Below, in pieces: positions 54,302 to 64,000 of a stretch of 64,000 nucleotides of DNA. Made by a program: the position numbers and the translations under genes. Each line of letters opens with the position of its first letter. The stretch's first letter is position 1. Source of the DNA: Garcia nutans (lineage: Eukaryota; Streptophyta; Magnoliopsida; Malpighiales; Euphorbiaceae); assembly GCA_947685225.1 (NCBI GenBank), contig CANTUV010000004.1, positions 10,509,001 to 10,573,000 of the forward strand. Reading direction: 5' to 3'. The notes beneath the pieces are model-generated. The model did not search any database. It was not told where the DNA came from and was given only the letters and a program-made list of their open reading frames with translations.

Positions 54302-54535
54302 GGGTAAAGACCCAACCTCTAGTGGATAAATATCCATGTTTCAAAGGTGAAGACCTGATCGCCGAGGATGAAGATCCATTTACAAGGGTGAAGACCCAAT
54401 CTCCAAGGATGAAGATCCATTTACAAGGGTGAAGACCCGATCGCCAAGGATGAAGATACGCTTTCAAAGGTGAAGATCCTATTCTAAGATGAAGATCCAA
54501 GGTCCAACGATGAAGATTCATTTTGAGGGTGAAGA
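54302..54535 (+). repeat. Short-hairpin array 1, T3 (GAAG loop, three stems)
   Basis: Stems GGGT/ACCC, AGGT/ACCT and GGAT/ATCC around GAAG, AAAG or AAAT loops. About ten units. Confidence 0.8.
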
Positions 54536-54602
54536 ACCACAATGCATAGAACAGCCGGAGCAGTCAAACTTCTCAACTGATAAAAGGTTAGTCAAACTCA
54601 AT

Positions 54603-55575
54603 CTCGGGCCCAAGCACCCAAATCAAATTCAGTCTCGGTCCAAGTACCCAATCTCGGGTCCAAGTACCCCATCTCGGGTCCAAGTACCCAAATCAAATCA
54701 GTCTCGGGTCCAAGTACCCAATCTCAAGTCCAAGTACCCCATCTCGGGTCCAAGGACCCAAATCAAATCAGTCTCAGGTCCAAGTACCCAATCTCATGTA
54801 CAAGTACCCTAATCAAATCAATCTTGGGTCCAAGTATCCAAATCAAGTACCCAATCTCGGGTCCAAGTACCCAAATCAAATTCAATCTCGGGTTCAAGTA
54901 ACCAATTTCGAGACCAAGTACCCAAATCAGATTCAATCTCGGGTCCAAGTACCCAAATCAAATTCAGTCTCGGGTCCAAGTACCCAATCTCGGGTCCAAG
55001 AACCCAAATCAAATAAATCTCGGGTCCAAGTACCCAATCCCGAGTCCAAGTACTTAAATTCAATCTTGTCTCGGGTTCAATTACCTAAATTCAATATAGT
55101 CTTGGGTCCAAGCACCCAAATTCAATTCAATCTCGGATCCAAGTACCCATTCTTGGGTCCAAGTACCCAAATCAAATCAGTGTCGGGTCCAAGTACCCAA
55201 TCTCGGGTCCAAGTACCCAAATCCAATTCAATCTCGGGTCTAAGCTCCCAAATTCAATTCAGTCTCGGGTCCAAGTACCCATTATCGAGTCTAAGTACTC
55301 AAAGCAAATAAGTCTCGGGTCTAAGTACCCAATCTCGGGTCCAAGTACCCAAATCCAATTCAATCTCGGGTCCAAGTATCCAAAATCAAAATCAATCTCG
55401 GGTCCAAGTACTCAAATCAAAATCAGTCTCAGGTCCAAGTGCCCAAATCAAATCAATCTCGGGTCCAATTACCTAATCTCGGGTCCAAGTACCCAAATTC
55501 AATCTAGTATCGGGTCTAAGTGCCCAAATCAAGTTCAGTCTCGGAACCAAGTACCCAAAACAAATTCAAGTAACC
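54603..55575 (+). repeat. Short-hairpin array 2, T3 (GGGT-CCAAGT-ACCC)
   Basis: About 40 units, mostly GGGT-CCAAGT-ACCC, with variants GGTT-CAAGT-AACC near 54893 and GAGT-CTAAGT-ACTC near 55286. Units come in two linker lengths. Confidence 0.9.
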
Positions 55576-55636
55576 ATCTCATCAAAATTAAGTCTTATTG
55601 CTTTTAACTCTCTTTTACTAAAGTCTCAGATCGTTC

Positions 55637-55651
55637 AAGCAGGGGGCAAAC
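55637..55651 (+). promoter_or_regulatory. T3 polypurine tract
   Basis: AAGCAGGGGGCAAAC directly before TGTAGACCC. Confidence 0.88.
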
Positions 55652-58039
55652 TGTAGACCCTTAATTTTTGACCCAGTCCGGTCCAATATATTTTATATAG
55701 TCCAAAATAATTTTTGTGTTATTTTAATTAAGTAATATTTATTTTAGTATTTTTTTTTAATTTTTAAAAAAAATAATAAATAAATAATAAATAAATAAAA
55801 ATCGATGACGAAAAAATCTGCGATGAATTTTTTCGTCGCCGAAAGTAATTGGCCAAGGCCAATTTCGCTGGCCGCGAGCCCAGCTGGCAATTTTTCGCAA
55901 ATTTTCTAGCAGCCCATCGCAGTTTTTACCAGCGAAATTTTTCCAACATAATTTTTTCTGAAACTAAATTCTATTTGGTTTTGGTTTCTTTTCCTAATTA
56001 ATCTTAGTTTCCTTAAACAATTAGAATTAATCTTATAATTTTTCCTATAAATAACACTAAAAAACACAGAAAAAGGGAAAAAACTTTAGATAACTTTGGG
56101 CTTGGATCGGATAGTGGGACTTTGAATAGGTGATAAAAACTTGGTTTACAGAAAACCCTACCCAAAGAAGATTAGCAACAAGCAAAGCCATCATCAATTT
56201 ATCAAAGGCAGCAACCATGCCTTTGTCTTTATTCATCCAGAAAGCAACTTTTGGTGGAACCAACGAACGGAGGTTTGAATCTCTATTTTCTTTTTTTACA
56301 GTAGCTTCAATCACTAAAAATTAACAAATTATTTCCTTTATTTCTTCTAAACCTTAAAACCCTAAAACATTTTTTCCAAATACCTTAAAAACCCTAATTC
56401 GTTTCTTTTGTTTCCAAAAACCTTAAATCATCCTTCTATTTCAAAAAACCTCAAAAACCCTAAATCATTTTAATAATTCCTAAAACACTAATCTCTATTC
56501 CAAAAAGTCAGTAGCCTTATTTTTTAAGCATCAAAAGCTTTAACCCTAATTAATCTTTCTTTCCAAAATCACACAGTAAGCATTATTCTTTTAAAGATAA
56601 CACTAGTTTCTTCCAATTTCAAAACCCTATTTTCTAAATCTTAAACCCTAAAATCTTAATTTTCAACACTGAAACCTACAATCCTAAAAGCCAATTTCCA
56701 AAATCTTCGGAGTCCGGGCCCCAACCGCGCAACGACGCTGCCCCCTTGACCCCCACCTGCTAATCGGCTAGCGCGACCGCCTTGTGGGCTCGGGTCAATA
56801 TTTATTTTTTGTATTATAAATCATTATGTTTAACTTCCTTTATTATGATTATTCAAAACACAGTAGCTTCATTCAAAATACAAACCTAAACCCTAATTTA
56901 TTCAAACGATAAATTAAAATTCTATTTTCAAATCTTCACAATAGCTTTTTATAATTTTATTCACTGGTATATTTTAATCTTTCATATAACTCCCTTAAAG
57001 ACTTTCTATATTTATTCCATCCAAAAATACTTAAGTAGTTATTATAGTCAATACTAAAACCATACTTACCTTTGATCACGGCAAAACAAAATCAAGGTTT
57101 CAAACCATAAAACCCTAATTTCATAATTTTACCCCTCAAACCTTAATTTGATCAATCAAAGAACCTTACTAATTTCTTAAAGTTATAAAACCCTAATCCA
57201 TTTCAATTCTCTTAAAACTTACAGTAGCCTAAACAAATAACAATAATAATATCTTAAGATTCCAAAACCCTAAATATTAATTAAAGAACTTTAAATAGAA
57301 ACAGTAAACCTCAATTTGTATCTTTACTTGTTTTATTTTAGATTTGATTATGTATTTTATTATATGTTCTGATGGTTGATTTATTTAATTTCAATGCTTG
57401 ATTTATTTAGTTTATCATGGATGGATATTTTCTTTCTTATTGTGATTATTATTTGGTTATTTTAGTATTAAAATTGTGAGAGGTATGTTTCCACTTTGTG
57501 GGTACCTCATTAATTAATTTCTATGTAATTTAAAACTGTTTTTATATTTTGGGCCAATGTAAAGGACATGTATTCCACATTTCGGTGGGTGTCCTATTTA
57601 GTTTAGACATGAACGATGTAAGGACATGTTTCCATCCTCGGATGGGTGTCCATTTATTTGCTTTGTTTGGACATTACTTTGATTTTAATATAATGATGCT
57701 TTATTTTAATTGTTGCATGTAATATGGATAATATTGTTATATTTAAGAATTTTATAATATTAAGACCTATAAAAGAGGTCGGTTCCAATGAACCGAACAT
57801 TGTGGGGGTGCTCGGCCATTTCTCACCTTCCTCACACGTACCCAACTTTTTAAACCCATTAGGGGGTTGGAGATTCCTTAGCAATCGAGTCATCCACCCC
57901 TTTCTTTTTCCCAGCCTGTCCGGGTGGCGACTCCATTTTCTCTAGGCTTAGGCTCGTGTTCTCTAAGGCCCTAGCCTAAACAGTGCCAAAATCGCAAGAA
58001 CCATTCCACCGTGAATGGGGGCAAAAATCCTCGCTCACA
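55652..58039 (+). repeat. T3 3' LTR, 2388 bp
   Basis: TGTAGACCC..CTCGCTCACA. U3 has GACGAAAAAATC/GATGAATTTTTTCGTCG palindromes (55803-55840). Telobox words are dense at 56350-56700 and 57100-57280. A GC-rich block lies at 56700-56790. Confidence 0.9.
57481..57651 (+). other. Triple hairpin in T3 LTR
   Basis: Hairpins at about 57481-57506 (CCAC, TTT, GTGG), 57564-57594 (with small insertions) and 57622-57651 (CCATC, CTCG, GATGG). Confidence 0.75.
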
Positions 58040-58945
58040 GTAAGCAAATCATTCAAATGTCAGGCATATGAAACTATTGAGATGCCAAAGAAGAAAAGCC
58101 AAAACCATCGATGATTGATCCACCCAACTTGGAACTTAAGCCCCTTCCATATCACTTTGAGTATGGATTTTTGGTGGAGGAAAAGAAATTGCCAATAATT
58201 CTGAGTTCCCACCTATCTTTTGAACATAAGGTAAAGCTCATCTAGTTGTTGCAGAACCATAAGAAAGTTATAGTTTGGAAGATAGCAAACATCAAGGGTA
58301 TCAGTCCATCCTATTGCACTCAAAAGATACTGATGGAGGATGAATTCAAGCCAGTAGTGCAACCACAACAAAGACTAAACCCAAAGATGAAAGATGTAGT
58401 GAAGGCTGAAGTGATAAAACTACTTAATGCAGGGATTATATATTTGATTTCGAATAGCTCTTGGGTGAGCCCAGTTCAAGTAGTGCCAAAGAAAGGAGGG
58501 ATGACAGTGGTCCCTATTGAAAATGATGAGCTGATTCCAACAAGAACAGTTACCAGTTTGAGGGTTTGCATTGACTACCAAAAATTGAATGTTGCAACTA
58601 GGAAGGACCATTTTCCCTTGCCTTTCATTGATCAGATGTTGGAGAGGTTATCCGGGCATGAGTATTACTACTTTTTGGATGGTCTTTCAAGCTTTTTTCA
58701 AATTCCTATAACCCTAGAAGACCAAGAGAAAACTACATTTACCTGCTCATATAGGACATTCGCATATCGAAAGATGCCATCCGATTATGCAATGCACCTG
58801 CGAATTTTCAGCAGTGCATGGTGGCAATCTTTCATGAGCTTATTGAGAATATTATAGAGGTGTTTATGGATGATTTCTAGATTTATGGCAGCTCATTTGA
58901 AAGATGTTTGGAAAACCTTGAAAGAGTCTTGATTAGATGTGAGAA
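58040..58945 (+). pseudogene. Athila-like reverse transcriptase remnant
   Basis: The plus strand reads LELKPLPYHFEYGFL near 58126, then SSWVSPVQVVPKKGGMTVV, LRVCIDYQKLN, DHFPLPFIDQMLERLSGHEY and EDQEKTTFTC. This is a strong match to the Athila group reverse transcriptase. A one-base shift near 58778 moves the frame. The catalytic block reads FMDDF (about 58862-58876), followed by a TAG. Another stop lies near 58229. The fragment lies between the T3 LTR end and the T4 LTR fragment and has neither its own LTR nor integrase. Confidence 0.87.
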
Positions 58946-59693
58946 AACCTTAAATTCTTTAAAACCCTACACTTATATATTTATTGCTTTATTTAATTTT
59001 AGATTTGATTATGTAGTTTATTATATGTTTTGATGGTTGATTTATTTAATTTCCATGTTTGATTTATTTAATTTATCATGGATGGATATTTTCTTTATTA
59101 TTATGATTATTATTTGTTTCTTTTAGCATTAAAATTGTAAGAGGTATGTTTCCACTTTGTGGGTACCTCATTAGTTAAATTTTATGTAATTTAAATTGCT
59201 TTTATATTTTGGACCAATGTAGAGGACATGTTTCCACCTTTCGGTGGGTGTCCTATTTAGTTTAGACATGAACAATGTAAGGACATGTTTCCATCCTCAG
59301 ATGGGTGTCCATTTATTTACTTTGATTGGACATTGCTTTGATTTTAATATAATGATGCTTTATTTTAATTGTTTCATGTAGTATGGATAATATTTTTATA
59401 TTTAAGAATTTTATAATATTAAGACCTAAGGCCGATTCCAATGAACTGGGCGTTGTGGGGGCGTTGGGCCATTTCTCACCTTCCCCACACGTACCCAACT
59501 TTCCGAACCCATTAGGGGGTTGGGGATTTCTTAGGAATCGAGTCATCCACCCCTTTCTTTTTCCCAGCCCGTCCAGGTGGCGACTCCATTTTCTTCGGGC
59601 TTAGGCCCATGTTCTCTAAGGCCCAGAGCCTAAATAGTGCCAAAGTTGCAAGAACCATTCCACAGGGAGTAGGGGCGAAAATCCCCGCTCACA
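58946..59693 (+). repeat. T4 LTR, 3' fragment
   Basis: Matches T3 57290-58039 and ends CCCCGCTCACA. The U3 part is missing. Confidence 0.85.
59143..59310 (+). other. Triple hairpin in T4 LTR
   Basis: Hairpin 2 (59224-59253) is the best-paired copy: outer GGACA/TGTCC, inner CCACC/GGTGG, loop TTTC. Hairpins 1 (59143-59168) and 3 (59281-59310) flank it; hairpin 3 has one mismatch. Confidence 0.78.
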
Positions 59694-59694
59694 G

Positions 59695-59714
59695 TGGAGA
59701 CTCCACTGGGGATA
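59695..59714 (+). promoter_or_regulatory. T4 primer binding site (tRNA-Arg type)
   Basis: TGGAGACTCCACTGGGGATA, one change from the Tm0 site. Confidence 0.8.
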
Positions 59715-60599
59715 AGTGAAGTTGATTCCATTGGTCTTTATATTATTCTATTCTTTCTTATAATGATATTATCCATTGCATAATATTAGATTGCATCGTG
59801 TGCGTGAGTTAGGACGCCCGTGTTACCCGTGTTGTGTTATGTAAGGGATACCATACTTTCACTCAAGATATGGAGATCGAGCATGGCATAACCACTCATA
59901 GCCTTTTACCTTTTGGTATATACTTGTTATGGGAACCTAAGGCTTTTTACCCGAAGACTAAAGCTCATGTAATTGGCCTAGTTACTTTCCTTAGGTTTTT
60001 ACCCCAAATGCTTGTTGTTTGACTATGGTTAATTTATCTTGGTTTAAATCATGGCTTATTTGGTTTGTTCCTTTTCTAATATGACCTAATTACATTTGTA
60101 AGCTCAAAATAAAATTTTCTTTAAAATCTAAAAGACCAAAGCTATTTTCAAAACTTTTTAAGATGGTCTTTGGACATAAAACTTTTCTAAAAACAAATCA
60201 AAAATTCTGTTCTCATAACCAAAATACTAAGCCCAAAATCCATTTTTTCTAAAATCTTTTTACAATGGGCTTCAAAACAAAATTATTTTCATCCAACCTT
60301 TTCTTACAAAGAGCTTGCAAATTATTTATGTCAATTATGAAATACAAAAAATAAATTGTGATCCTAGTTTATACTAAGAATAATTAATCATGGGCTTATT
60401 TTTGGCATGAATCATTAGTTACATTTTTTAAAGTGAGAAATATATTTATAATAAACCTCTTAATTTAGTTTTAATCCAATATATCATAAAAGCTAATTTA
60501 GTTGGTTGAATGGATTAAAAACTAATTAATGGGAATTATCATGAACTGATTTCCATTTTTGAAAATATAACTATTGGTTGAAATGTCTGAGGGAATTAT
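59715..60599 (+). other. T4 5' leader, truncated
   Basis: Similar to the other family T leaders until GAGGGAATTAT, where the Athila-like LTR begins. It contains the short conserved frame. Confidence 0.78.
59834..60022 (+). CDS. Short conserved frame in T4 leader, unknown function
   Basis: LLWEPKAFYPKTKAHVIGLV in the middle. The first codon here is GTG; the internal ATG (MEIEHG, near 59870) gives about 50 codons. Confidence 0.3.
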   Translation: MLCKGYHTFTQDMEIEHGITTHSLLPFGIYLLWEPKAFYPKTKAHVIGLVTFLRFLPQMLVV

Positions 60600-62445
60600 T
60601 GGTGCGCTTAAATTAACACTACTACAAAGCGGCACTTGCAAGTATACGAGGCTATTGCAGTAACGGTGATCGCCCCAAGGTCGTCTCACAAGGAAGGAAT
60701 TGCGTGTAATAGTTCGATTAACATGAAATAATAAACTTGAGTGTGTGTTTGGATTGGTGAATTGTAATTAACCTTAGAAATGAAAATGAATGATTTTGTG
60801 TAAGATAAATTCAATTATGGAAATGATGCCTAGGTTGTAGGTCCATTTAATCAAATGTTTAATTATCAAATTATTCATTAATATAACCTTGTACCTTAAT
60901 TTGTTCCGTAAGATTAATTAGTCAATTATCAATTCACTAGTTTTCACATTTATGAATTAACAACAACCAATTATTTTACATTAGCAAATTAATAAACCCT
61001 AGAACTTATATTTCTAATTCATTCTTAAGGTATTCAATTGCATAGTTCCGATATTAAACTTCTCCTCTCGGTCCGTCATTCAATATTAAGTAATCAATAG
61101 ATGGCCAATCTATCAATTTACCTTTAATTTCAATGCAATCAACCAATAACAAGGTATATCAATGGAATCATCAAATCAAATCATTCAATCAAATATACTA
61201 CAACCCCAAGCATGAGTAAATTAGCTCATCATATTCTTTAAACAAATGCTCATTTCAATATAAACCAAATCAAAGTTATTCATTGCAATATCAATATTCT
61301 TAATACAACAACATCACATAAGAAATGGAATAAAAGAAAGAGTTTGAAAAACCCCTTTTGCAGATGCTCAAAATTGGACTCCTTGTCTCTTTCGTAGCTC
61401 CCTCTTTGATGTGTGATGATGAACTTCCAAGCTCTCTTGAACAAATGGCTCTCTTCTTGAAGGATGAATGATAGCTCTCTCAAGTTCACAACTCTCCAAT
61501 CAAGATTTTTAAAACCCTAATCCTCAAGAACTAGCTACTCACTTCACTTCCAACGATTGTCTTTGCTCTTGTTGTGCGAAATGAAAATTTTGAATGAATA
61601 TGGTGAGAATGGTGTCTTGCTCTCTCAAGCAAGAACCAAGGAAGAAGAAGATGATATGGTGTGTAGAGAATGTCCACTCAATATATTCAATATGTTTTCT
61701 CTTCCTCCTTGTTCCACCATTTTTCACTCTCTCTTTTCTTTTTAAATTTTAAAAACACCCCATCATTCCTTGTCTTTGTCTCCCACTTTCCAATTTGTTT
61801 TATATTTCTTCAATAAATCCTTCCACCTTTCACTCATTTTTATCCTTTTTGTTCTCCACTAGACCACACTAATCCATACCTCATGCAAGCATACCAAGTG
61901 ATCCAGGGTGACACGGCCAAGCTTGTTGGCCGTGTCTCTTGGTTTTTCTTTTCCTTCTTGGGACACAGCCAAGCTTCTGGCCGTGTCCCTTGCTACCTTG
62001 TTCTTTGATTTGTTTCCAAGGGGTGACACAGCCAAGCTCCTGGCCGTGTCTCTTGATGGTGTCACTCTCTGCTTCTTTCTTTTCTTTCTTTGCCTTTTGT
62101 TCCTTTAGTGAGACACGGCCAGTGGCTTGGCCGTGTCTCTTGGCTGTGTCTGCTTCTATCCATCTTTGCTTGGGGCACATGGCCAAGCTTGGTTAATCCT
62201 GGCTGTGCCTTGCCTTGTCTTTGATTTCTTCTTCTTTTGATGAGAGACACGGCCAAGCATGTCTAGCTTGGCCGTGTCACATGTTTTTCTCCAACAAGTC
62301 CACAAAATTTTGGTTAAAAAGCTCCATCAAATGTACTTCAACCTAAATCAACAACTTCAAACAAACTTAAGTACAAATTAACATGAAAATTAACTTAAAA
62401 TCAACAAAAACATCATAGAAAATATATACAAAATTTATATAAACA
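60600..62445 (-). repeat. Athila-like 3' LTR, 1846 bp
   Basis: On the minus strand it starts TGTTTATATAAATT and ends GCGCACCA, so it has TG..CA ends. It contains a palindromic array (61909-62280). Short frames over the array arise from the repeats. Confidence 0.7.
61909..62280 (-). repeat. Palindromic array in Athila-like LTR, core GACACGGCCAAGC/GGCCGTGTC
   Basis: Five to six hairpins of GACACGGCC(AAGC) with GGCCGTGTC, spaced 50-110 bases apart. Arms reach 13 bp in some units. Confidence 0.85.
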
Positions 62446-62485
62446 ATTACCCCACACTTAATCCTTTGCTTGTCCCCAAGCAAAG
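62446..62485 (-). promoter_or_regulatory. Polypurine tract and conserved block before the Athila-like LTR
   Basis: The minus strand reads CTTTGCTTGGGGACAAGC, AAAGG, then ATTAAGTGTGGGGTAAT next to the LTR start. Confidence 0.65.
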
Positions 62486-64000
62486 TTAAAATGAAAACAA
62501 ATAAAACAAGATAAATATTGTCAAGTTTAAGAGTTATAAGGATGCATTAAGACTCCCATCTTATTAAATCCACAATCATAATTGAATCAAGAATAATCAG
62601 TACTCAAGCAACTTAATGGTCAATCTATGCATACCAAAAATTGTCACTCCCTCACAAAACTTCTTAAGTGTTTAATTGGGTAGTGTTTAAGCTCTCAACA
62701 TTCAATGAAAGATTAAGACTATAGGCTTGCTTATCAATCAAATCTCCACCACCTAATCACAATCAAGCATCAATCATAAGGTCTTTTATTTGGTTGTAAC
62801 GGGGCTAAGGGAAAGGCATGACATTTGGGAGACTGAGTTAGTTCATTTAGGTCAAGAGTACTTCAAGAGTGAAGAAAGCAATGTAGCATGATCAACAATC
62901 CCACAATTCCTCTCATTCACTTAGCACTAAGCATTTAAGTGCTTTTAAGGAACTCCATTTGTTTAATTAGCGAAGATAATTTCCAAACTCATTACAACCC
63001 TTCTGACAAGAATGACAACTTCAATTATTTTGATTTTCATTATTCATTTTTTTTATTATTAGGGTATTCAACTAAAGAATACAATAATTTGTAAATTAAG
63101 GCCCATTGAATTCAACCCCACCTTTATTCAACACAACACTCCATCATTAATGCTCTTGAAATGCTCTTGATCTAATGAACAGGTAATAGTTAAAATGAAA
63201 TGGTTCAAGCTGATGGTGTTGTGAAAAAGAAAGAAATGGAAAAATGAGATAAGCTCAAAGTTGGCGAACTAAGGTTGGATGTAAGGTTGGTCTTTTTAAG
63301 CCAAAATGGGTTCCCCTAAATTGCCTTAATCATATTGATGCCTAATTGAAATCATTATGTAGTCTCAAAATGCATGTCAAAGCAAGTTCTAGCAATTCAT
63401 CAATAAAAAATGTTCACACACAAAAAGAATGATAAGTTGATGGCTCAATTCCTCACTAGTTTAATGGCAATGCAAAGAATAGCCATCAAAATTGACAATA
63501 AGTACTAATTCTAATCAATTCTCAAATTCATGCTTTAAAAATTCAAAAGTCATCTATCAACAATCTTATAACAATTGAACTAATCAATATCCATCAACAT
63601 CAAATATAAAACAAAACACAAAACTTAACAAAACAACTATAACAAAATACTTACGAAAATAGACAATTTATATTTATGAACTAAAGATTTAGCACACACC
63701 CCACACTTTAAGTTTTACATTTTCCTCAATGGAAACAAGTATAATAAAGAAAAATTTAAGGTACAACCTGTTTTCCATCGTTCCCTTGTGACCCAAGTGA
63801 TACCTTTTCATCCACAAGCAACAATTGTTCAAGAACAAAATACAATATATAGAAAATAACCACAATATAAAGTGTTAACATTAAAAAAAACAAGAACAAT
63901 GAAAATATGCAATAACTAAAAATAAGAAAGTAAGAAGTGTTTTTAAAAGGTTGGAGCTGATTGGATCTATGGTGATGGAGGATGAGACGATGATGCAGCT
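62486..64000 (-). other. 3' internal region of Athila-like element
   Basis: AT-rich, with no open frame of note on either strand. A second GAGGA..AAAGTGTGGGG block lies at 63692-63738. The rest shows nothing recognisable. Confidence 0.55.

Larger units (their letters stand above)
52562..55636 (+). other. T3 spacer
   Basis: It begins at AAGTTGGTACAAAC, the very end of the short frame of T1/T2. It contains the homopurine tract (about 52595-52712), unique spacer and hairpin arrays 1 and 2; array 3 is absent. Long open frames over 54048-55311 on both strands come from the repeat period and composition, not from genes. Confidence 0.75.
51586..58039 (+). mobile_element. T3: family T element, spacer-only internal region
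   Basis: A 5' LTR fragment (about 51808-52561) is fused directly to spacer (52562-55636), followed by polypurine tract and a complete 3' LTR. Primer site, leader and gag are missing. The bases before the LTR fragment (51586-51807) do not match the 3' LTR. A target duplication cannot be defined. Confidence 0.75.
58946..60599 (+). mobile_element. T4: family T fragment (LTR end, primer site, leader)
   Basis: The LTR 3' part (58946-59693) is joined to the Athila-like remnant on the left. Primer site and leader follow, up to 60599, where the Athila-like LTR interrupts. The gag that should follow is not in the window. Confidence 0.82.
60600..64000 (-). mobile_element. Athila-like element, 3' part, runs off the window
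   Basis: On the minus strand: 3' internal non-coding region (64000-62461), purine-rich primer site (62460-62446), and a 3' LTR (62445-60600). It interrupts the T4 leader; ATTAT (60595-60599) should be one target duplication. The Athila-like assignment rests on the GGGGACAAGCAAAGG..AAGTGTGGGG block before the LTR and on an LTR end resembling Athila-type ends. No coding region is present to confirm it. Confidence 0.6.

Noticed and set aside
54048..54542. 164-codon minus-strand frame
   Set aside because: It covers hairpin array 1 and adjacent A/G-rich sequence; composition alone explains the lack of stops, and no homologue is kept in T1 or T2.
54796..55311. Long open frames over the T3 array, on both strands
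   Set aside because: The products are periodic copies of one phrase (for example SKYPNQ-like repeats) made by the repeat unit. Frames are open on both strands and not shared by T1 or T2.
61859..62256. Overlapping short frames on both strands near 62 kb
   Set aside because: They follow the GACACGGCC palindromic array; no conserved protein is seen.

Overview
The window is plant nuclear DNA, most likely from a eudicot, and consists almost entirely of LTR retrotransposons. I found no host protein-coding gene, rRNA or tRNA gene. The plant assignment rests on Ty3/gypsy lineages that are typical of plants, on primer sites matching plant tRNA ends, on AT-rich LTRs full of AAACCCTAA (telobox) words, and on many nested insertions. 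Species is not determinable from the sequence alone.

Three groups of elements are present. Family A is Tekay/Del-like (chromovirus type): initiator-Met primer site, LTRs running TGTAATATCC..TGTTACA, one gag-pol frame. Its copies are a young, nearly intact element (1-7862, 5' LTR cut by the window start), an LTR fragment (7863-8655), a decayed deletion derivative (12560-18152) and two solo LTRs with perfect 5-bp target duplications (29834-32319 and 40094-42898). Family T is Tat/Ogre-like: Arg-type primer site, LTRs running TGTAGACCC..CCGCTCACA. It lies on the minus strand from 8656 to 33247 (Tm0, Tm1, Tm2) and on the plus strand from 33708 to 60599 (compound T1-T2, then T3 and T4). Only Tm2 shows protease and reverse transcriptase; the best preserved other copy (T2) is gag-only, with about 4 kb of non-coding spacer in place of pol. 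The third group is Athila-like: a reverse transcriptase remnant (58040-58945) and, at the right edge, a minus-strand LTR plus 3' internal region (60600-64000).

Nesting order, from the sequence joins: A1 sits in LTR fragment A2, which sits in the gag of Tm0. Tm1 sits in the reverse transcriptase of Tm2. Solo LTR A4 sits in the 5' LTR of Tm2, and solo LTR A5 in the middle LTR of T1-T2. The Athila-like element interrupts the leader of T4. Several joins, at about 12560, 18153, 19060, 34763 and 52562, are not simple insertions and point to deletions or recombination between elements.

The most interesting signal is structural. The family T spacer carries tandem arrays of very short hairpins whose 4-bp stems change in a compensatory way (GGGT/ACCC, GGAT/ATCC, AGGT/ACCT, AAGT/ACTT, GAGT/ACTC) around constant loops. 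The family T LTR has three tandem hairpins of one shape, and the family A LTR has a conserved double hairpin with compensatory changes. Several U3 regions carry palindrome arrays built on different core words. I also flag a 67-72 codon reading frame conserved in three family T copies, and a family A derivative whose LTRs appear to begin inside former pol sequence.
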